Below, piece after piece: positions 50,601 through 58,994 of a stretch of DNA of 64,000 bases. Position numbers and translations under genes: made by a program. The notes beneath the pieces were generated by a model. That model saw only the letters and a program-made list of their open reading frames with translations, made no database searches and was not told where the DNA came from. Numbering within the stretch: position 1 is the first letter of the stretch; every line of letters starts with the position of its first letter. This DNA is from Mycolicibacterium chitae. Lineage in GTDB: Bacteria > Actinomycetota > Actinomycetes > Mycobacteriales > Mycobacteriaceae. The stretch covers positions 5,208,001 to 5,272,000 of the forward strand of contig NZ_LR134355.1 in assembly GCF_900637205.1 (NCBI RefSeq), written 5' to 3'.

Positions 50601-52070
50601 TTCGGCGACGAGGGCGGCAAGTGCATCGTCGACGGGGCCGTCGAGTGGATAGAGCTGGTCGAAACCCTGCGCCAGCGACCGCAGGCCGGCGTCGTCGACC
50701 GATACCACCCGCGCCGGTGTCCGGCGGGCTTCGGCGACCACCGCCGCGGCGAACGGGTTGCGGACCGGGCTGACAAGCGCCGCGCCGGCGCGCCCGGCTC
50801 CCGGAATACTCGACAACGAATGCCAGCCGGGCTCGAGCCCGCCGTCGTCGAGCGCGGCCTGCACCGCCTGCCAGCCCCGAGTGCGTTCGGAGTTGGTGAC
50901 GCCGGTCAGGCGCGTGACGGACAGGTGGTCGGTGTACAGCGCGCGGGGATCGATGACGATCGCATCCACCCGATCCAGCGCCCGCAGCGCCCGGGGCCGC
51001 ACCACCAAGGCGTCGTGGTGCGCGGTCAGCCCGCGCGTCATCGAACAACCGAATGCTTCTCGCGTGGCCCGCGACGGTTTGGGCGCGGTGATCAGGGCAG
51101 CCCCCGCACCGACGGTGGGATTGCGGGAAACCGCGCCCAGGATGGCGGCGGCGGTCACGCCGACCCAGCCGATCCGGTCGGCGTACCGTTCGCCGGCACC
51201 CATGTCGAATTCGAGGGTGCCGCGCTGCGGTTCGCCGGTCGCCGGCGCATGGTCGGTCAGTCGGGGTTCGTGGCGGTGCCATGCCTCCCGCACGTTCCAG
51301 GCCTCCGCCGCCAGCATGCTGCGCGTCGCCAGCTCGGCGGCCGCCGCCGACGGTGAGGTGGTCAGCGCCGCCGACGTCGAGGTCGCCAGGCTGAACAGCA
51401 GGTCCGCACCCTCGCGACCGAGGCGTCGTTCGACGAGGCGACGAATCCGTGGGATGTGATCGGCCATGGTGGGCACGGCCACCACGGCTTCGGACACCCG
51501 CGGTAGCCGCAGCGCCGTCCCGGTCACCGCCATGCCCAGGCTGACGGCGGCCGCCGCAGCACCCAGGCTGCGAGCGGCCAACAGTTCGTCGTCCCAGGGC
51601 AGCGTCAGCGGCCGGTGCCGCCCGCTGTCGTCGCGGACCGAACGTTCGGCTTCGGCCACTACGGCCGCCAGGTCGGTCGATGCGGCGCCGGACTCGACGG
51701 TGACGACGACCCGCGACATCGAACGGTTCAGCACCGCGTCGCTGACGCCGGGGACCGCCCGCACGGCGGCCAGCACTTTGTCCGCGACCGCATCGGCATC
51801 CGTACCACCGAGTCCGCGTACCTCGATCCAGCGGCGGGCACCGCGGCGGCTGGTGCGACGTGCCGGGGGGCCGCCCGCGGCCTCGAGGGCCATGTTTGTC
51901 GCGGCTCGCGCCAACGTACCCGCTGACGTGGCGACACCGTCGACCACGCCGCCGGCGGTATCCGCGACTGCCCGGGTGGCACCGAGAGCGGCATCGCCGG
52001 TCAACAACGCGGTGCCGGCCACGACCTGAACGGCGCGAAACGCTGTCCCGAAAAGACCCACGTCAATCAT
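47676..52070 (-). CDS. ctpI: Giant P-type ATPase, CtpI-like
   Basis: 1464 residues, far longer than usual P-type ATPases (700-1000) but like mycobacterial CtpI (about 1600). Long N-terminal region with an HMA-like fold lacking CxxC (about 85-155), then a typical core: TGES (about 783), PEGLP (about 900) in place of the metal-transporter CPC, phosphorylation site DKTGTLS (about 943) and GDGANDAA (about 1205), followed by C-terminal helices. PEGLP points to a P2/Ca2+-type transport path rather than heavy metals. Substrate unknown. Confidence 0.9.
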   Translation of the reverse strand: MIDVGLFGTAFRAVQVVAGTALLTGDAALGATRAVADTAGGVVDGVATSAGTLARAATNMALEAAGGPPARRTSRRGARRWIEVRGLGGTDADAVADKVLAAVRAVPGVSDAVLNRSMSRVVVTVESGAASTDLAAVVAEAERSVRDDSGRHRPLTLPWDDELLAARSLGAAAAAVSLGMAVTGTALRLPRVSEAVVAVPTMADHIPRIRRLVERRLGREGADLLFSLATSTSAALTTSPSAAAAELATRSMLAAEAWNVREAWHRHEPRLTDHAPATGEPQRGTLEFDMGAGERYADRIGWVGVTAAAILGAVSRNPTVGAGAALITAPKPSRATREAFGCSMTRGLTAHHDALVVRPRALRALDRVDAIVIDPRALYTDHLSVTRLTGVTNSERTRGWQAVQAALDDGGLEPGWHSLSSIPGAGRAGAALVSPVRNPFAAAVVAEARRTPARVVSVDDAGLRSLAQGFDQLYPLDGPVDDALAALVAELKADDKTVALLTTAGMELPHAADVTIGISGDDERPPWGADVHVPDLVAAWRVLHAMPAARSATAKGIRLAASSTAIGALMLIPGVVGRGSDSVNVGVLGGLWTGFRSGAKVFDDPLPQPEPTHDWHAIPTTEVQRLLPRPPDELRPDINGRDPAQLLRWAQRGTAWSWELTRDFAAEMRANLSDPITPLLATGAVASALLGSPFDAALVGGVLVANAALSSQQQLHAERVLRRLLVDEEPLARRRVGPDDEDRWEKVRADRLRPGDVIKVNAGEVVPADARLIEASNVESDESSLTGESLPVPKSTEPTPGAPLAERSGMLYTGSTLVAGTAIAVVTAVGSRTEMRRAMAMAPQGAREIGLHRQLSRLTKRALPFSVTSGAMVGLLSIARGTPVRSAVGSAVSLIVAAVPEGLPLVATLAQLVAARRLSSESVLIRNAHSIEALARLEVVCFDKTGTLSQNRLRVRSTRPLADWTEDEVLDAALSTTFSQPGKRALHATDDAIRRAVFGKDKTAARAEVERDGFLPFQAGRPFAAAIRGNRLTIKGAPEVLVSALTRTNGALTKRLDAMAAEGFRVLAVATRELSEQQAAAAIADPAKFEEFCRSNLTPMGLLGLTDTPRESAPMVLDELNRRGIGVRLITGDHPLTATVVARELGLEVDADQVITGGDWEQLSADEQAEAVRSRVVFARMTPEHKIDVVQTLERSGVVTAMVGDGANDAAAIRAASVGIGVAARGSDPARTAADMILLDGRIEALIDALDEGQQLWRRVQSAVSMLLGGNAGEIAFALLTSVLTGRSVLNARQMLLVNMLTDALPAAALAVSAQNNTEAADRDESAMWRAIGIRGASTTLGATLAWVMASVTGTRSRASTVALIGLVSTQLAQTLTDSRDRLVVLTALGSFAVLAGIISTPGLSQIFGCTPVGPVGWGQAFGATGVAALAAVLAPELLNNLADAVRQRLGDAGLPDGEHAGSQ

Positions 52071-52244
52071 CCCCGCAGCGATGCCGCTGCGGCGCCAACG
52101 ACCCGCCGAGTTCGTGACGCGCCATCAAGTCACCTGTCATCTCTGTCCAGCACCAACCTTCGCACAACGCCGTTGGGTACCCACTCTGGCCCAGGATCAA
52201 CGCGGTTGCACGTCGAGCCGCAGTCTTCGGTAGGTTCGACGCCG

Positions 52245-52967
52245 ATGCCCGACACCGACTTTGAGCTCGCCCACGCACCGGTGGCCGATCCCGAGGCCGT
52301 GCGCGCGGCGGTGCAGGACGCCGTCAGGTTCGGGCCGTACTTCGGCTGGCACGTCGGCCCCGTCACGACGGTGCTGTCCCGCCGGGAGTTGCACGAGCCG
52401 ACGCAGCTGCGATCGCTGCTGGACGCGGTCGGCGTCAGCGTCGGCTCCGACGAGGGGCGCGTGGTGGCCTCGACCCTGCATTACGGCTTCGCGGCCCGCT
52501 GCTGGTCGCTGACGCTGGGCGTGTGGCAGCGCGGCGGGGTGGTGCTCGACCTGGACGGCCTGGGCTACGTCGTGAACCCGTCGGGCTCAGTGGATTTGAC
52601 CCTCAACGACTTTCGCGGCTGGGACGGCAGCGCGCTGAGCGCCTCCGAGGTGGCCGACGTCATGGCCGCGACGGTGATCGCCGATCAGTTCGAGGGGTTC
52701 CACACGGCGCTGCGCGCGGTGGCGCGGGTGGCCGACGGATTGCTGTGGGGCAACGCGGCCTCGGCGCTGTCGTCGGGTGCGCGCCGGATCGCCGCGGGCC
52801 GCTCCGATGACCGGGTCACGCCGGTGGCGACCGCGCTGCTGGCCCGGCACCCGCTGGCCGGCAAGATGACCGCCGCCGCGACGGGCCCGTGGCGCCGGAA
52901 CACCTGCTGCCTGTGGTACCGCACCCGGGACCACACCAAGTGCGGCGACTGCCCGCTGGTCGACTGA
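52245..52967 (+). CDS. FhuF-like [2Fe-2S] protein (ferric reductase family)
   Basis: 240 residues. The C-terminus CCLWYRTRDHTKCGDCPLVD carries the four Cys (CC-x10-C-x2-C) that bind the iron-sulfur centre of FhuF-type siderophore reductases. The N-terminal 200 residues are an alpha-helical fold with GPYFGWHVG. ATG 52245 is chosen; in-frame upstream codons to 52173 look non-coding. It lies between the ATPase and the kinase, near the B12 uptake operon. A role in releasing iron or reducing a metal ligand is plausible. Confidence 0.82.
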   Translation: MPDTDFELAHAPVADPEAVRAAVQDAVRFGPYFGWHVGPVTTVLSRRELHEPTQLRSLLDAVGVSVGSDEGRVVASTLHYGFAARCWSLTLGVWQRGGVVLDLDGLGYVVNPSGSVDLTLNDFRGWDGSALSASEVADVMAATVIADQFEGFHTALRAVARVADGLLWGNAASALSSGARRIAAGRSDDRVTPVATALLARHPLAGKMTAAATGPWRRNTCCLWYRTRDHTKCGDCPLVD

Positions 52968-53027
52968 GCGCCTGGTCGCCGAGGGTTCGGGTGTTGCACG
53001 CGTTTCGCGGGTAGCCCCGCGAACAAC

Positions 53028-54101
53028 TCAGCCCTCGGCGATCTCGGCGATGGCCGCCGCAGAATCCAAGTCGCCGAACGCGATTGCGTACCGCTGGGCC
53101 AGCGCGACGGCCACCTCGGCGCGCTGCCACATGCCGCCGTCGGCGCTGGCGGTGACCAACCACAGCGCCAGGCCGTGGGCCACCGATGCGCGGTAACGCA
53201 ACCAGATCTCGTCGGCCGACGGCAACTCGTCGCCCGGCAGGCCCAGCGCACCGCGGTACTCGTCGAGCAGGGGCCGTTCGTGCGCGCGGCGGTCCTCGGT
53301 GGTGACCGCGCCCTGCAGGAAGTAGCCGACGTCCAGCGACCAGTTGCCGCGTCGCGCCATCTGCCAGTCGAGGAAGCCGACCTCGCCGGCGGGCGTGAGG
53401 TAGGTGTTGCCGATGTGGGCATCCCCGTGCAGCAGGGTCTGTGGCGAGGTGGTCAGCGTCCCGATGTAGGGCTTCCAGATCGACTCGACGAGTTGGTCGA
53501 TGCTCAACTCCAGCACCGCGCGTGGTGTCTCGTCGGCGTCGAGGCGTTCCAGCGCCGAGGGCAGCGGCGCGTACTGCAGACCGTCGAACGCCACGAACGG
53601 TTCGAGCCAGCCCAACTCGGGATGGCCCAGGACGCGCCGGCCCCAGAAGCGTCCGTGCAGGCGGCCCAGCGCCCGCATTCCGGTGGCGGCCTGCTCCACC
53701 GACAGCGGCCGCAGCGAATCCCGGGGGTCGGCGCCGCGCGCGGACAGGTCCTCCATCACCAGGCAGAAGTCGTAGGCGTCCTCGTCGGCGATCGCGGCGT
53801 AGACCAGCGGGTGCTCGAGCGGGAGTTCCACGCCGGAACTGAACAGCCGCGGTTCGTGGAACATGCCGCTGGTCATCCGGATCAGATCCTTGTGGGCGGG
53901 GTCGGCGGCCTTGACGAACACCGTCGCCGGCCCCTCGCCCGTCGTATATGTCAGCCCCAGGCGGGCGCGCCGGTTGGTGCCGTCGTCGCGCAGTTCGACG
54001 CGCACCTTGTCGACGACGGCGTCGGGGTGGCGCTGCGCCAACGCGGCGGTCATCCACTCGGGGGTGATCTCGTCCAGGTTCGCGGGCACGGTCAGGGACA
54101 A
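53028..54101 (-). CDS. Aminoglycoside phosphotransferase-fold kinase (ecdysteroid-kinase-like)
   Basis: 357 residues. ATP-grasping N-lobe with FVKAAD (Lys), hinge LVMEDLS, catalytic loop LLHGDAHIGNTYL and metal site FLDWQMARRG. Mycobacteria have many such kinases with unknown small-molecule substrates; homologues in sterol clusters are known but not proof. Divergent from the riboswitch-controlled operon. No membrane segments. Confidence 0.85.
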   Translation of the reverse strand: MSLTVPANLDEITPEWMTAALAQRHPDAVVDKVRVELRDDGTNRRARLGLTYTTGEGPATVFVKAADPAHKDLIRMTSGMFHEPRLFSSGVELPLEHPLVYAAIADEDAYDFCLVMEDLSARGADPRDSLRPLSVEQAATGMRALGRLHGRFWGRRVLGHPELGWLEPFVAFDGLQYAPLPSALERLDADETPRAVLELSIDQLVESIWKPYIGTLTTSPQTLLHGDAHIGNTYLTPAGEVGFLDWQMARRGNWSLDVGYFLQGAVTTEDRRAHERPLLDEYRGALGLPGDELPSADEIWLRYRASVAHGLALWLVTASADGGMWQRAEVAVALAQRYAIAFGDLDSAAAIAEIAEG

Positions 54102-54182
54102 GGTTCACTCCTCGGTAGTTACGACACGGTTCGTGTTTGTAACGGTCCGACAGTACCGAACTCGCGCATTGGTAGCCTCACC

Positions 54183-54342
54183 GGCAGAGAACGGTCGCAT
54201 CCGCCTGATAGCGGGTGTCAGGGAACCCGGTGTGAATCCGGGACTGGCGCGCAGCGGTATGGGAGACGGGCTCGACACTGGCCACTGGGAGCAATTCCGG
54301 GAAGGCGTCGAGTTCGAACGATCCCGAGTCCGAAGACCTGCC
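54183..54342 (+). ncRNA. Cobalamin (B12) riboswitch
   Basis: Characteristic core: GGGAACCCGGTGTGAATCC around 54221-54239 followed by GGGACTGGCGCGCAGCGGT, then CCACTGGGAGC, CCGGGAAGGCG and the 3' box CGAAGACCTGCC ending at 54342. GGCAG (54183-54187) pairs with CTGCC (54338-54342) as P1. It lies about 60 nt before the FecCD permease, on the same strand. Expected effect is to reduce expression when AdoCbl or MeCbl is plentiful. Confidence 0.93.
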
Positions 54343-54401
54343 GATCTCGCTGAGTCCACCGAGTAACTCGCGCACAGTTACCCAGACTTCAAAGGCAAGA
54401 C

Positions 54402-55457
54402 GTGCAGAAGACGGCTGTTCCGATGACACGACGGCTCCGCGCCGGCCCGCTGACCGCGCTGCTGGCCGTCCTCACGGCCGTGAGCATTCTGTTGTCGGTG
54501 GCCTTCGGGGCCGAACACATCCCGATCGGTGACGTCTGGCGCACCATCGTCGGGCGGCTCGGCGGCGACGTCGCGGACGCGGCGTACGACGTGATCATCT
54601 GGGATCTGCGGCTGCCCCGCTCGGTGCTCGCCGCGGTCGTGGGTGCCGGCCTGGCGCTGGCGGGGGCGCTGATGCAGGCGCTGGTCCGCAACCCGCTGGC
54701 CGAGCCCTACCTGCTCGGGGTGTCCGCCGGGGCGGCGGTCGGCGCGACGGCCGTGATGACCCTCGGCGCGCTGGCCGGCCTGGGGGTGTGGGCGCTGTCG
54801 GGCGGCGCGCTGCTGGGCGCGCTGGTCGCCACCGTCACGGTGTACACGGTGGCCCGTGCCCAGGGTGGGCTGACGGCGCTGCGGTTGATCCTCTCGGGGG
54901 TGGTGCTGTCCTCGGCGTTCATGGCGCTGTCGTCGCTGCTGGTGTTCACCGCCGGTGACCCGCACGCCGCCGAGGGCGTGATGTTCTGGATGCTGGGCAG
55001 CGTCGCCGGCGCGACGTGGGCGAAGGTGCCGCTGGCCGGCGCGGTCGTGGTGATCACGCTGGCGGCGATGCTCGCGATCCACTCCTGGCTCGACGCCTAC
55101 GCCGCCGGGTCCGACACCGCCACCTCGCTGGGCGTCCCGGTGCGCGGCCTGCGCACCACGCTGTTCGTCATCCAGGGCGTGCTGGTGGGGGTGCTGGTCG
55201 CCGTGTCCGGGGGCATCGGGTTCGTGGGGCTGATCGTCCCGCACGCGGCGCGCCTGGTGGTCGGCGCCACGCATCGGGCGATGCTGCCGGTCGCGGTGTG
55301 CGGCGGGGCGTTGTTCCTGGTGTGGGTCGACGTGATCTCGCGGGTCGCCGCCGCCCCGCGCGAGATGCCGCTGGGCATCCTCACCGGGCTGATCGGCGCA
55401 CCCATCTTCCTGTTCCTGATGGGCCGGCGGCGCTACGAGTTCGGGAACAGCTCATGA
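54402..55457 (+). CDS. btuC: FecCD-family permease, BtuC-like
   Basis: 351 residues (from GTG 54402; ATG 54423 is an alternative), about ten membrane helices, with LRLPRSVLAAVVGAGLALAGALMQALVRNPLAEPYLLGVSAG and GGIGFVGLIVPHAARLVVG, signatures of vitamin B12/iron-siderophore permeases. The riboswitch in front indicates cobalamin or a precursor as cargo. Overlaps the ATPase gene by four bases (ATGA). Confidence 0.9.
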   Translation: MQKTAVPMTRRLRAGPLTALLAVLTAVSILLSVAFGAEHIPIGDVWRTIVGRLGGDVADAAYDVIIWDLRLPRSVLAAVVGAGLALAGALMQALVRNPLAEPYLLGVSAGAAVGATAVMTLGALAGLGVWALSGGALLGALVATVTVYTVARAQGGLTALRLILSGVVLSSAFMALSSLLVFTAGDPHAAEGVMFWMLGSVAGATWAKVPLAGAVVVITLAAMLAIHSWLDAYAAGSDTATSLGVPVRGLRTTLFVIQGVLVGVLVAVSGGIGFVGLIVPHAARLVVGATHRAMLPVAVCGGALFLVWVDVISRVAAAPREMPLGILTGLIGAPIFLFLMGRRRYEFGNSS

Positions 55458-56245
55458 GCGCTTCGGCGACGGTACGCGCGCAGGGTCTGCGGTGTTGCCG
55501 CGGCACCCGGACCATCGTCGCCGGGGTCGAACTGGACGTCCCGGCCGGGACGCGACTGGCCGTCGTCGGCCCCAACGGCGCCGGCAAGAGCACCCTGCTG
55601 CGCGCGCTGGCCGGCCTCGACGCCCCGGCCGACGGTGCGATCCGGGTCGACGGTGACGATCTGCGCCGGCTGTCCGCGCGGCGCCGGGCGCTGACGATCG
55701 CGTTCGTCGGCCAGGAGGAGCGGCCGTCCGGCGAGCTGACGGTCGCCGAGGCGGTCGGCCTGGGCCGGACCCCGTATCGGCAGCCGTGGTCGGTGGCCGC
55801 CGCCGAGGATCGCGGCATCATCGACGACGCGCTGGGCGCAGTTGGCCTGGGCGGCTGGGGAAATCGGCCCTGCACTCAGCTGTCCGGCGGCGAGCGGCAT
55901 CGCGTGGTGCTGGCCCGGGCCCTGGCCCAGCAGACCGCGGTGCTGGTTCTCGATGAACCCACCAACCACCTCGACGCCGCCTGGCGGCTGCGCCTCATGC
56001 AGGTCCTCGACCAGCTGGAATGCACCGTGATTGCGGCCATGCACGACCTGGACCTGGTCCTGCGACACTTCGACGCGGTCGCCGTCGTCGCCGACGGCGG
56101 GATCCTGGCGCACGGCCCGCCCACCGAGGTGCTCGATGCCAGCCTGCTCCGGAAGGTCTTCGAGGTCGCCGGGGACGTCGTCCCGCATCCGGCCACCGGC
56201 CTGCCCTATCTCCTGCTCACCCACGTCGACCCGGCGTCCAACTGA
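55454..56245 (+). CDS. btuD: ABC transporter ATPase, BtuD-like
   Basis: 263 residues. Walker A GPNGAGKST, Q-loop VGQEE, signature LSGGERHR, Walker B VLVLDEPTNHLD and H-loop AMHDLD. Partner of the FecCD permease. Starts inside the permease stop and is followed 14 nt later by the binding protein. Confidence 0.92.
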   Translation: MSASATVRAQGLRCCRGTRTIVAGVELDVPAGTRLAVVGPNGAGKSTLLRALAGLDAPADGAIRVDGDDLRRLSARRRALTIAFVGQEERPSGELTVAEAVGLGRTPYRQPWSVAAAEDRGIIDDALGAVGLGGWGNRPCTQLSGGERHRVVLARALAQQTAVLVLDEPTNHLDAAWRLRLMQVLDQLECTVIAAMHDLDLVLRHFDAVAVVADGGILAHGPPTEVLDASLLRKVFEVAGDVVPHPATGLPYLLLTHVDPASN

Positions 56246-56259
56246 TCGAAGGTAATCTG

Positions 56260-57315
56260 ATGAAGTTCATTGCCGCTCTGGCCATTCCGGTACTGGCGGG
56301 CGGACTGACCGCCTGCGGTTCGGTCTCCGACGACGTGGCGGTCGACACGGTGACGGTCACCAATTGCGGCGCGGAGGTGACGTACGGCCAACCGCTCGAG
56401 CGGTTGTTCGTCAACGACGGCGGGATGATCGCGATCGCCCTGGCCGCCGGGGCCCGCGAGCAGATGACCGCGGTGAGTTCCATGGCCCGCGACGTCGACG
56501 TCCTTCGGCTGGTGTACGGCGAACAGGTCGACACCCTGAACGAGGTCGCACCCGCCCAGCCGTCACTGGAGAACATCGTCGGCGCCCGGCCGCAGGTGCT
56601 CTACGCCGGCTACAACTACGGCATGGGCGAGGCCCGCGGGATCACCCCGGAGATACTGGCGCAGCACGGGATCGACGTCTATCAGCTCTCGGAGGCGTGC
56701 CGGCCCGTCGAGGGCGAACGCGTCCGCGGCACCATGGATCCCTGGGTCGCCCTCGACACCGACCTGCGCAACATCGGGACCATCACCGGCAACGCCGATA
56801 TCGGCGCGCGGGCCGCCGACGAGGTCGCCGAGCGGCTCGAAACCCTGCGCGCCGCACCGCAACCCGAGCAGACGCCGACGGTGTTCGTGTTCGACAGCGG
56901 CACCGACACCATCTTCTCGTCCGGGGCCTTCGGCGGGCCGCAGGGCATCATCGACGCGGCCGGGGCGCGCAACGCGACCGAGGACGTGCAGGACACCTGG
57001 ACCACCGTCAGCTGGGAACGCATCAGCATCGCCGACCCCGACGTCATCGCGTTCGTCGACTATCCGGGCCAGTCCGTCGAGGAGAAGATCGCCGCGCTGC
57101 GCGGCAATCCCGCGAGCCGGAACCTGAAGGCGGTCCGGGAGAACCGGTTCATCAACTTCCCCTACGCCATGTGGGTGTCCAGCCCGCTGAACATCGATGC
57201 CGCGGAAGTACTGCGGTCGGTGCTCGAAAGCCACGGGCTGGCACCGGAATCGGGGATCACGCCGCAGTTGGACGTCCGTCAGCTCGGTCTGGCCGGTAAC
57301 GACTGGCTGGAGTAG
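56260..57315 (+). CDS. btuF: Substrate-binding lipoprotein, BtuF-like
   Basis: 351 residues. Signal peptide with lipobox LTAC (Cys about 19), then the periplasmic-binding (TroA-like) fold: ERLFVNDGGMIAIALAAGA, LENIVGARPQVLYAGYNYG, IDVYQLSEAC, AVRENRFINFPYAMW. It captures the B12-type ligand for the permease. Third gene of the riboswitch operon; end of the unit. Confidence 0.88.
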   Translation: MKFIAALAIPVLAGGLTACGSVSDDVAVDTVTVTNCGAEVTYGQPLERLFVNDGGMIAIALAAGAREQMTAVSSMARDVDVLRLVYGEQVDTLNEVAPAQPSLENIVGARPQVLYAGYNYGMGEARGITPEILAQHGIDVYQLSEACRPVEGERVRGTMDPWVALDTDLRNIGTITGNADIGARAADEVAERLETLRAAPQPEQTPTVFVFDSGTDTIFSSGAFGGPQGIIDAAGARNATEDVQDTWTTVSWERISIADPDVIAFVDYPGQSVEEKIAALRGNPASRNLKAVRENRFINFPYAMWVSSPLNIDAAEVLRSVLESHGLAPESGITPQLDVRQLGLAGNDWLE

Positions 57316-57338
57316 GGTGACCCGGCACGCTTCGGGCC

Positions 57339-58220
57339 TCAGTTCTGGCGCGGCAGCATCTCTCGAACGAATTCGTCGATGAAGTCCGCACCGCCGCTGC
57401 CGCCCGCGGGTCTGATCACGAACTTCGTCAATCCGGCTTCCAGATAACCGTCGATCTGGCGATGCAACTGCGACCAGTCCGTCGCGACGAGCTCCGAAGG
57501 GTCGACATCGGGGCGCTGGCGACGGATCGCATCCAGCGCCTGCTGTGGCAGCGCGCCGTCGCCGACGGCAATGTTGATCCCGTAGTGATCCTCGGGCACC
57601 GCGCGTCCAGCCGCCCCAGCCGCGGCGCGGATGGCCGCCACCGCTCCCCCGGCTTCCGTGGGTGTCAGGAAGCTGCCGAGCCATCCATCGGCGTAGGTAC
57701 CGACTCGTTGGTATCCGGCCGGTGACGAGCCACCAAGCCAGATATCCAGCGGCTTGACCGGTTTAGGGAGGATCTCGACGTCCCGCACGGAGAAGAATGC
57801 GCCGGTGAACGTGACGTTGTGGTCGTGCAGCACGGTTCTCAGCAGCGCCAGCGACTCGTCGAACACGGCGGCCCGTTGGCCCGTGGGCACCTCGAAGAGC
57901 TCGCGCTCGGCGGGTACCGCCGAGCGGAGCCCGAATACCGGTAACACCCGGCTGGGCGCGAGCGCCGCCAGCGAAGCCAGTTGTTTGGCGACCAGCACCG
58001 GGTGCCGGCCCGGCAGCACTGCCACCGACGTGCCCACCTTCAACTGCGTGGTGCGGGCCAGGGCGAATGCCATACCGATGAATGGATCAACTGCCGGCGT
58101 GTACAACAACTCCGAGAACCACAATGAGTCGATACCTGCGTCCTCGAGACGATCCACCGTCCCCGACAGGTCGGCGGGCGGAACGTCCAGGCCGACGCTA
58201 ACGCCGAACCGGACCTTCAT
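57339..58220 (-). CDS. LLM-class F420-type oxidoreductase
   Basis: 293 residues, TIM-barrel luciferase family: VDRLEDAGIDSLWFSELLY, VGTSVAVLPGRHPVLVAKQLASLAAL, DIWLGGSSPAGYQRVGTYADGWLGSF. This pattern resembles the F420-dependent subgroup of mycobacteria. Convergent with btuF (24 nt between stops). Substrate unknown. Confidence 0.87.
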   Translation of the reverse strand: MKVRFGVSVGLDVPPADLSGTVDRLEDAGIDSLWFSELLYTPAVDPFIGMAFALARTTQLKVGTSVAVLPGRHPVLVAKQLASLAALAPSRVLPVFGLRSAVPAERELFEVPTGQRAAVFDESLALLRTVLHDHNVTFTGAFFSVRDVEILPKPVKPLDIWLGGSSPAGYQRVGTYADGWLGSFLTPTEAGGAVAAIRAAAGAAGRAVPEDHYGINIAVGDGALPQQALDAIRRQRPDVDPSELVATDWSQLHRQIDGYLEAGLTKFVIRPAGGSGGADFIDEFVREMLPRQN

Positions 58221-58333
58221 TGCACACTCCTCGTTCGACTGGCTCAGTGAGCGGACGCACGCGTCGGCCGGAGACGCCCCTTACAAGCGGGAGACCCCAG
58301 CCCACTCGCGCTGAGAGATGATGGCGCCGAGAG

Positions 58334-58810
58334 TTACAGGCCCTGGGTGTAGCGCGCGGCGTCACCGGCGTACTGCGCGGTCACGCACACGTCATAGCGC
58401 TGGGCCTCCAGCGTCTGGATGCTGGAGAAGTCCCGCTCGCCGCCGGTGGCCAGGTGCGCGACGAAGCCGAACACCGCGCCCCAGAACGCGCCGATGGCCA
58501 GGGCGACCAGCATGGTCACGATCCACACCGGGCCCAGGGTGAAGATCGACAGCAGCAGACCGATCAGCAGGCCGAACCATGCGCCGGCGCCCGCGCCGGA
58601 CAGTGCCGCGCGGCCCTTCGTCATCCGGCCGGTGATCCGCTCGACGGTGCGGACACCGTCGCCGATGATGCGGACGTGCTCGACGGGGAAGCCGCCGTCG
58701 GACATCCGGTCCACGAGTCGCTGCGCGTCGACGTACTTGGTGAACGACGCGATGACCTGCCGGTCGGTGTTGGCGCCGACCTGGTCGGGCCGGCCGCTGG
58801 GATTCGTCAC
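58334..58810 (-). CDS. General stress protein (YflT/17M-like)
   Basis: 158 residues. N-terminal alpha/beta sheet segment VIASFTKYVDAQRLVDRMSDGGFPVEHV, then two Gly-rich membrane segments (GAGAGAWFGLLIGLLLSIF, IVTMLVALAIGAFWGAVFGF) and a terminal strand YDVCVTAQ. Heat- and general-stress proteins of this kind are common in actinobacteria. No clear role. Alone on its strand with the GH6 gene upstream by 184 bp. Confidence 0.8.
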   Translation of the reverse strand: MTNPSGRPDQVGANTDRQVIASFTKYVDAQRLVDRMSDGGFPVEHVRIIGDGVRTVERITGRMTKGRAALSGAGAGAWFGLLIGLLLSIFTLGPVWIVTMLVALAIGAFWGAVFGFVAHLATGGERDFSSIQTLEAQRYDVCVTAQYAGDAARYTQGL

Positions 58811-58994
58811 TGCTACCTCCGTAGATTCACTCGGCGCGAGGGGCGCCGGTCTGCGTGGGAGTACCCAATGCTCGCGAATCTATCGACGGGGCCGTGCCGA
58901 GGGGGCGCAAACTACGAGATTGTGGCGGCGTGTTGCCCGGGAACATGCACGTTCGCGGGGAAGGGTGAGGGCCCGCGGGGAAGGCAGCGGCCCG

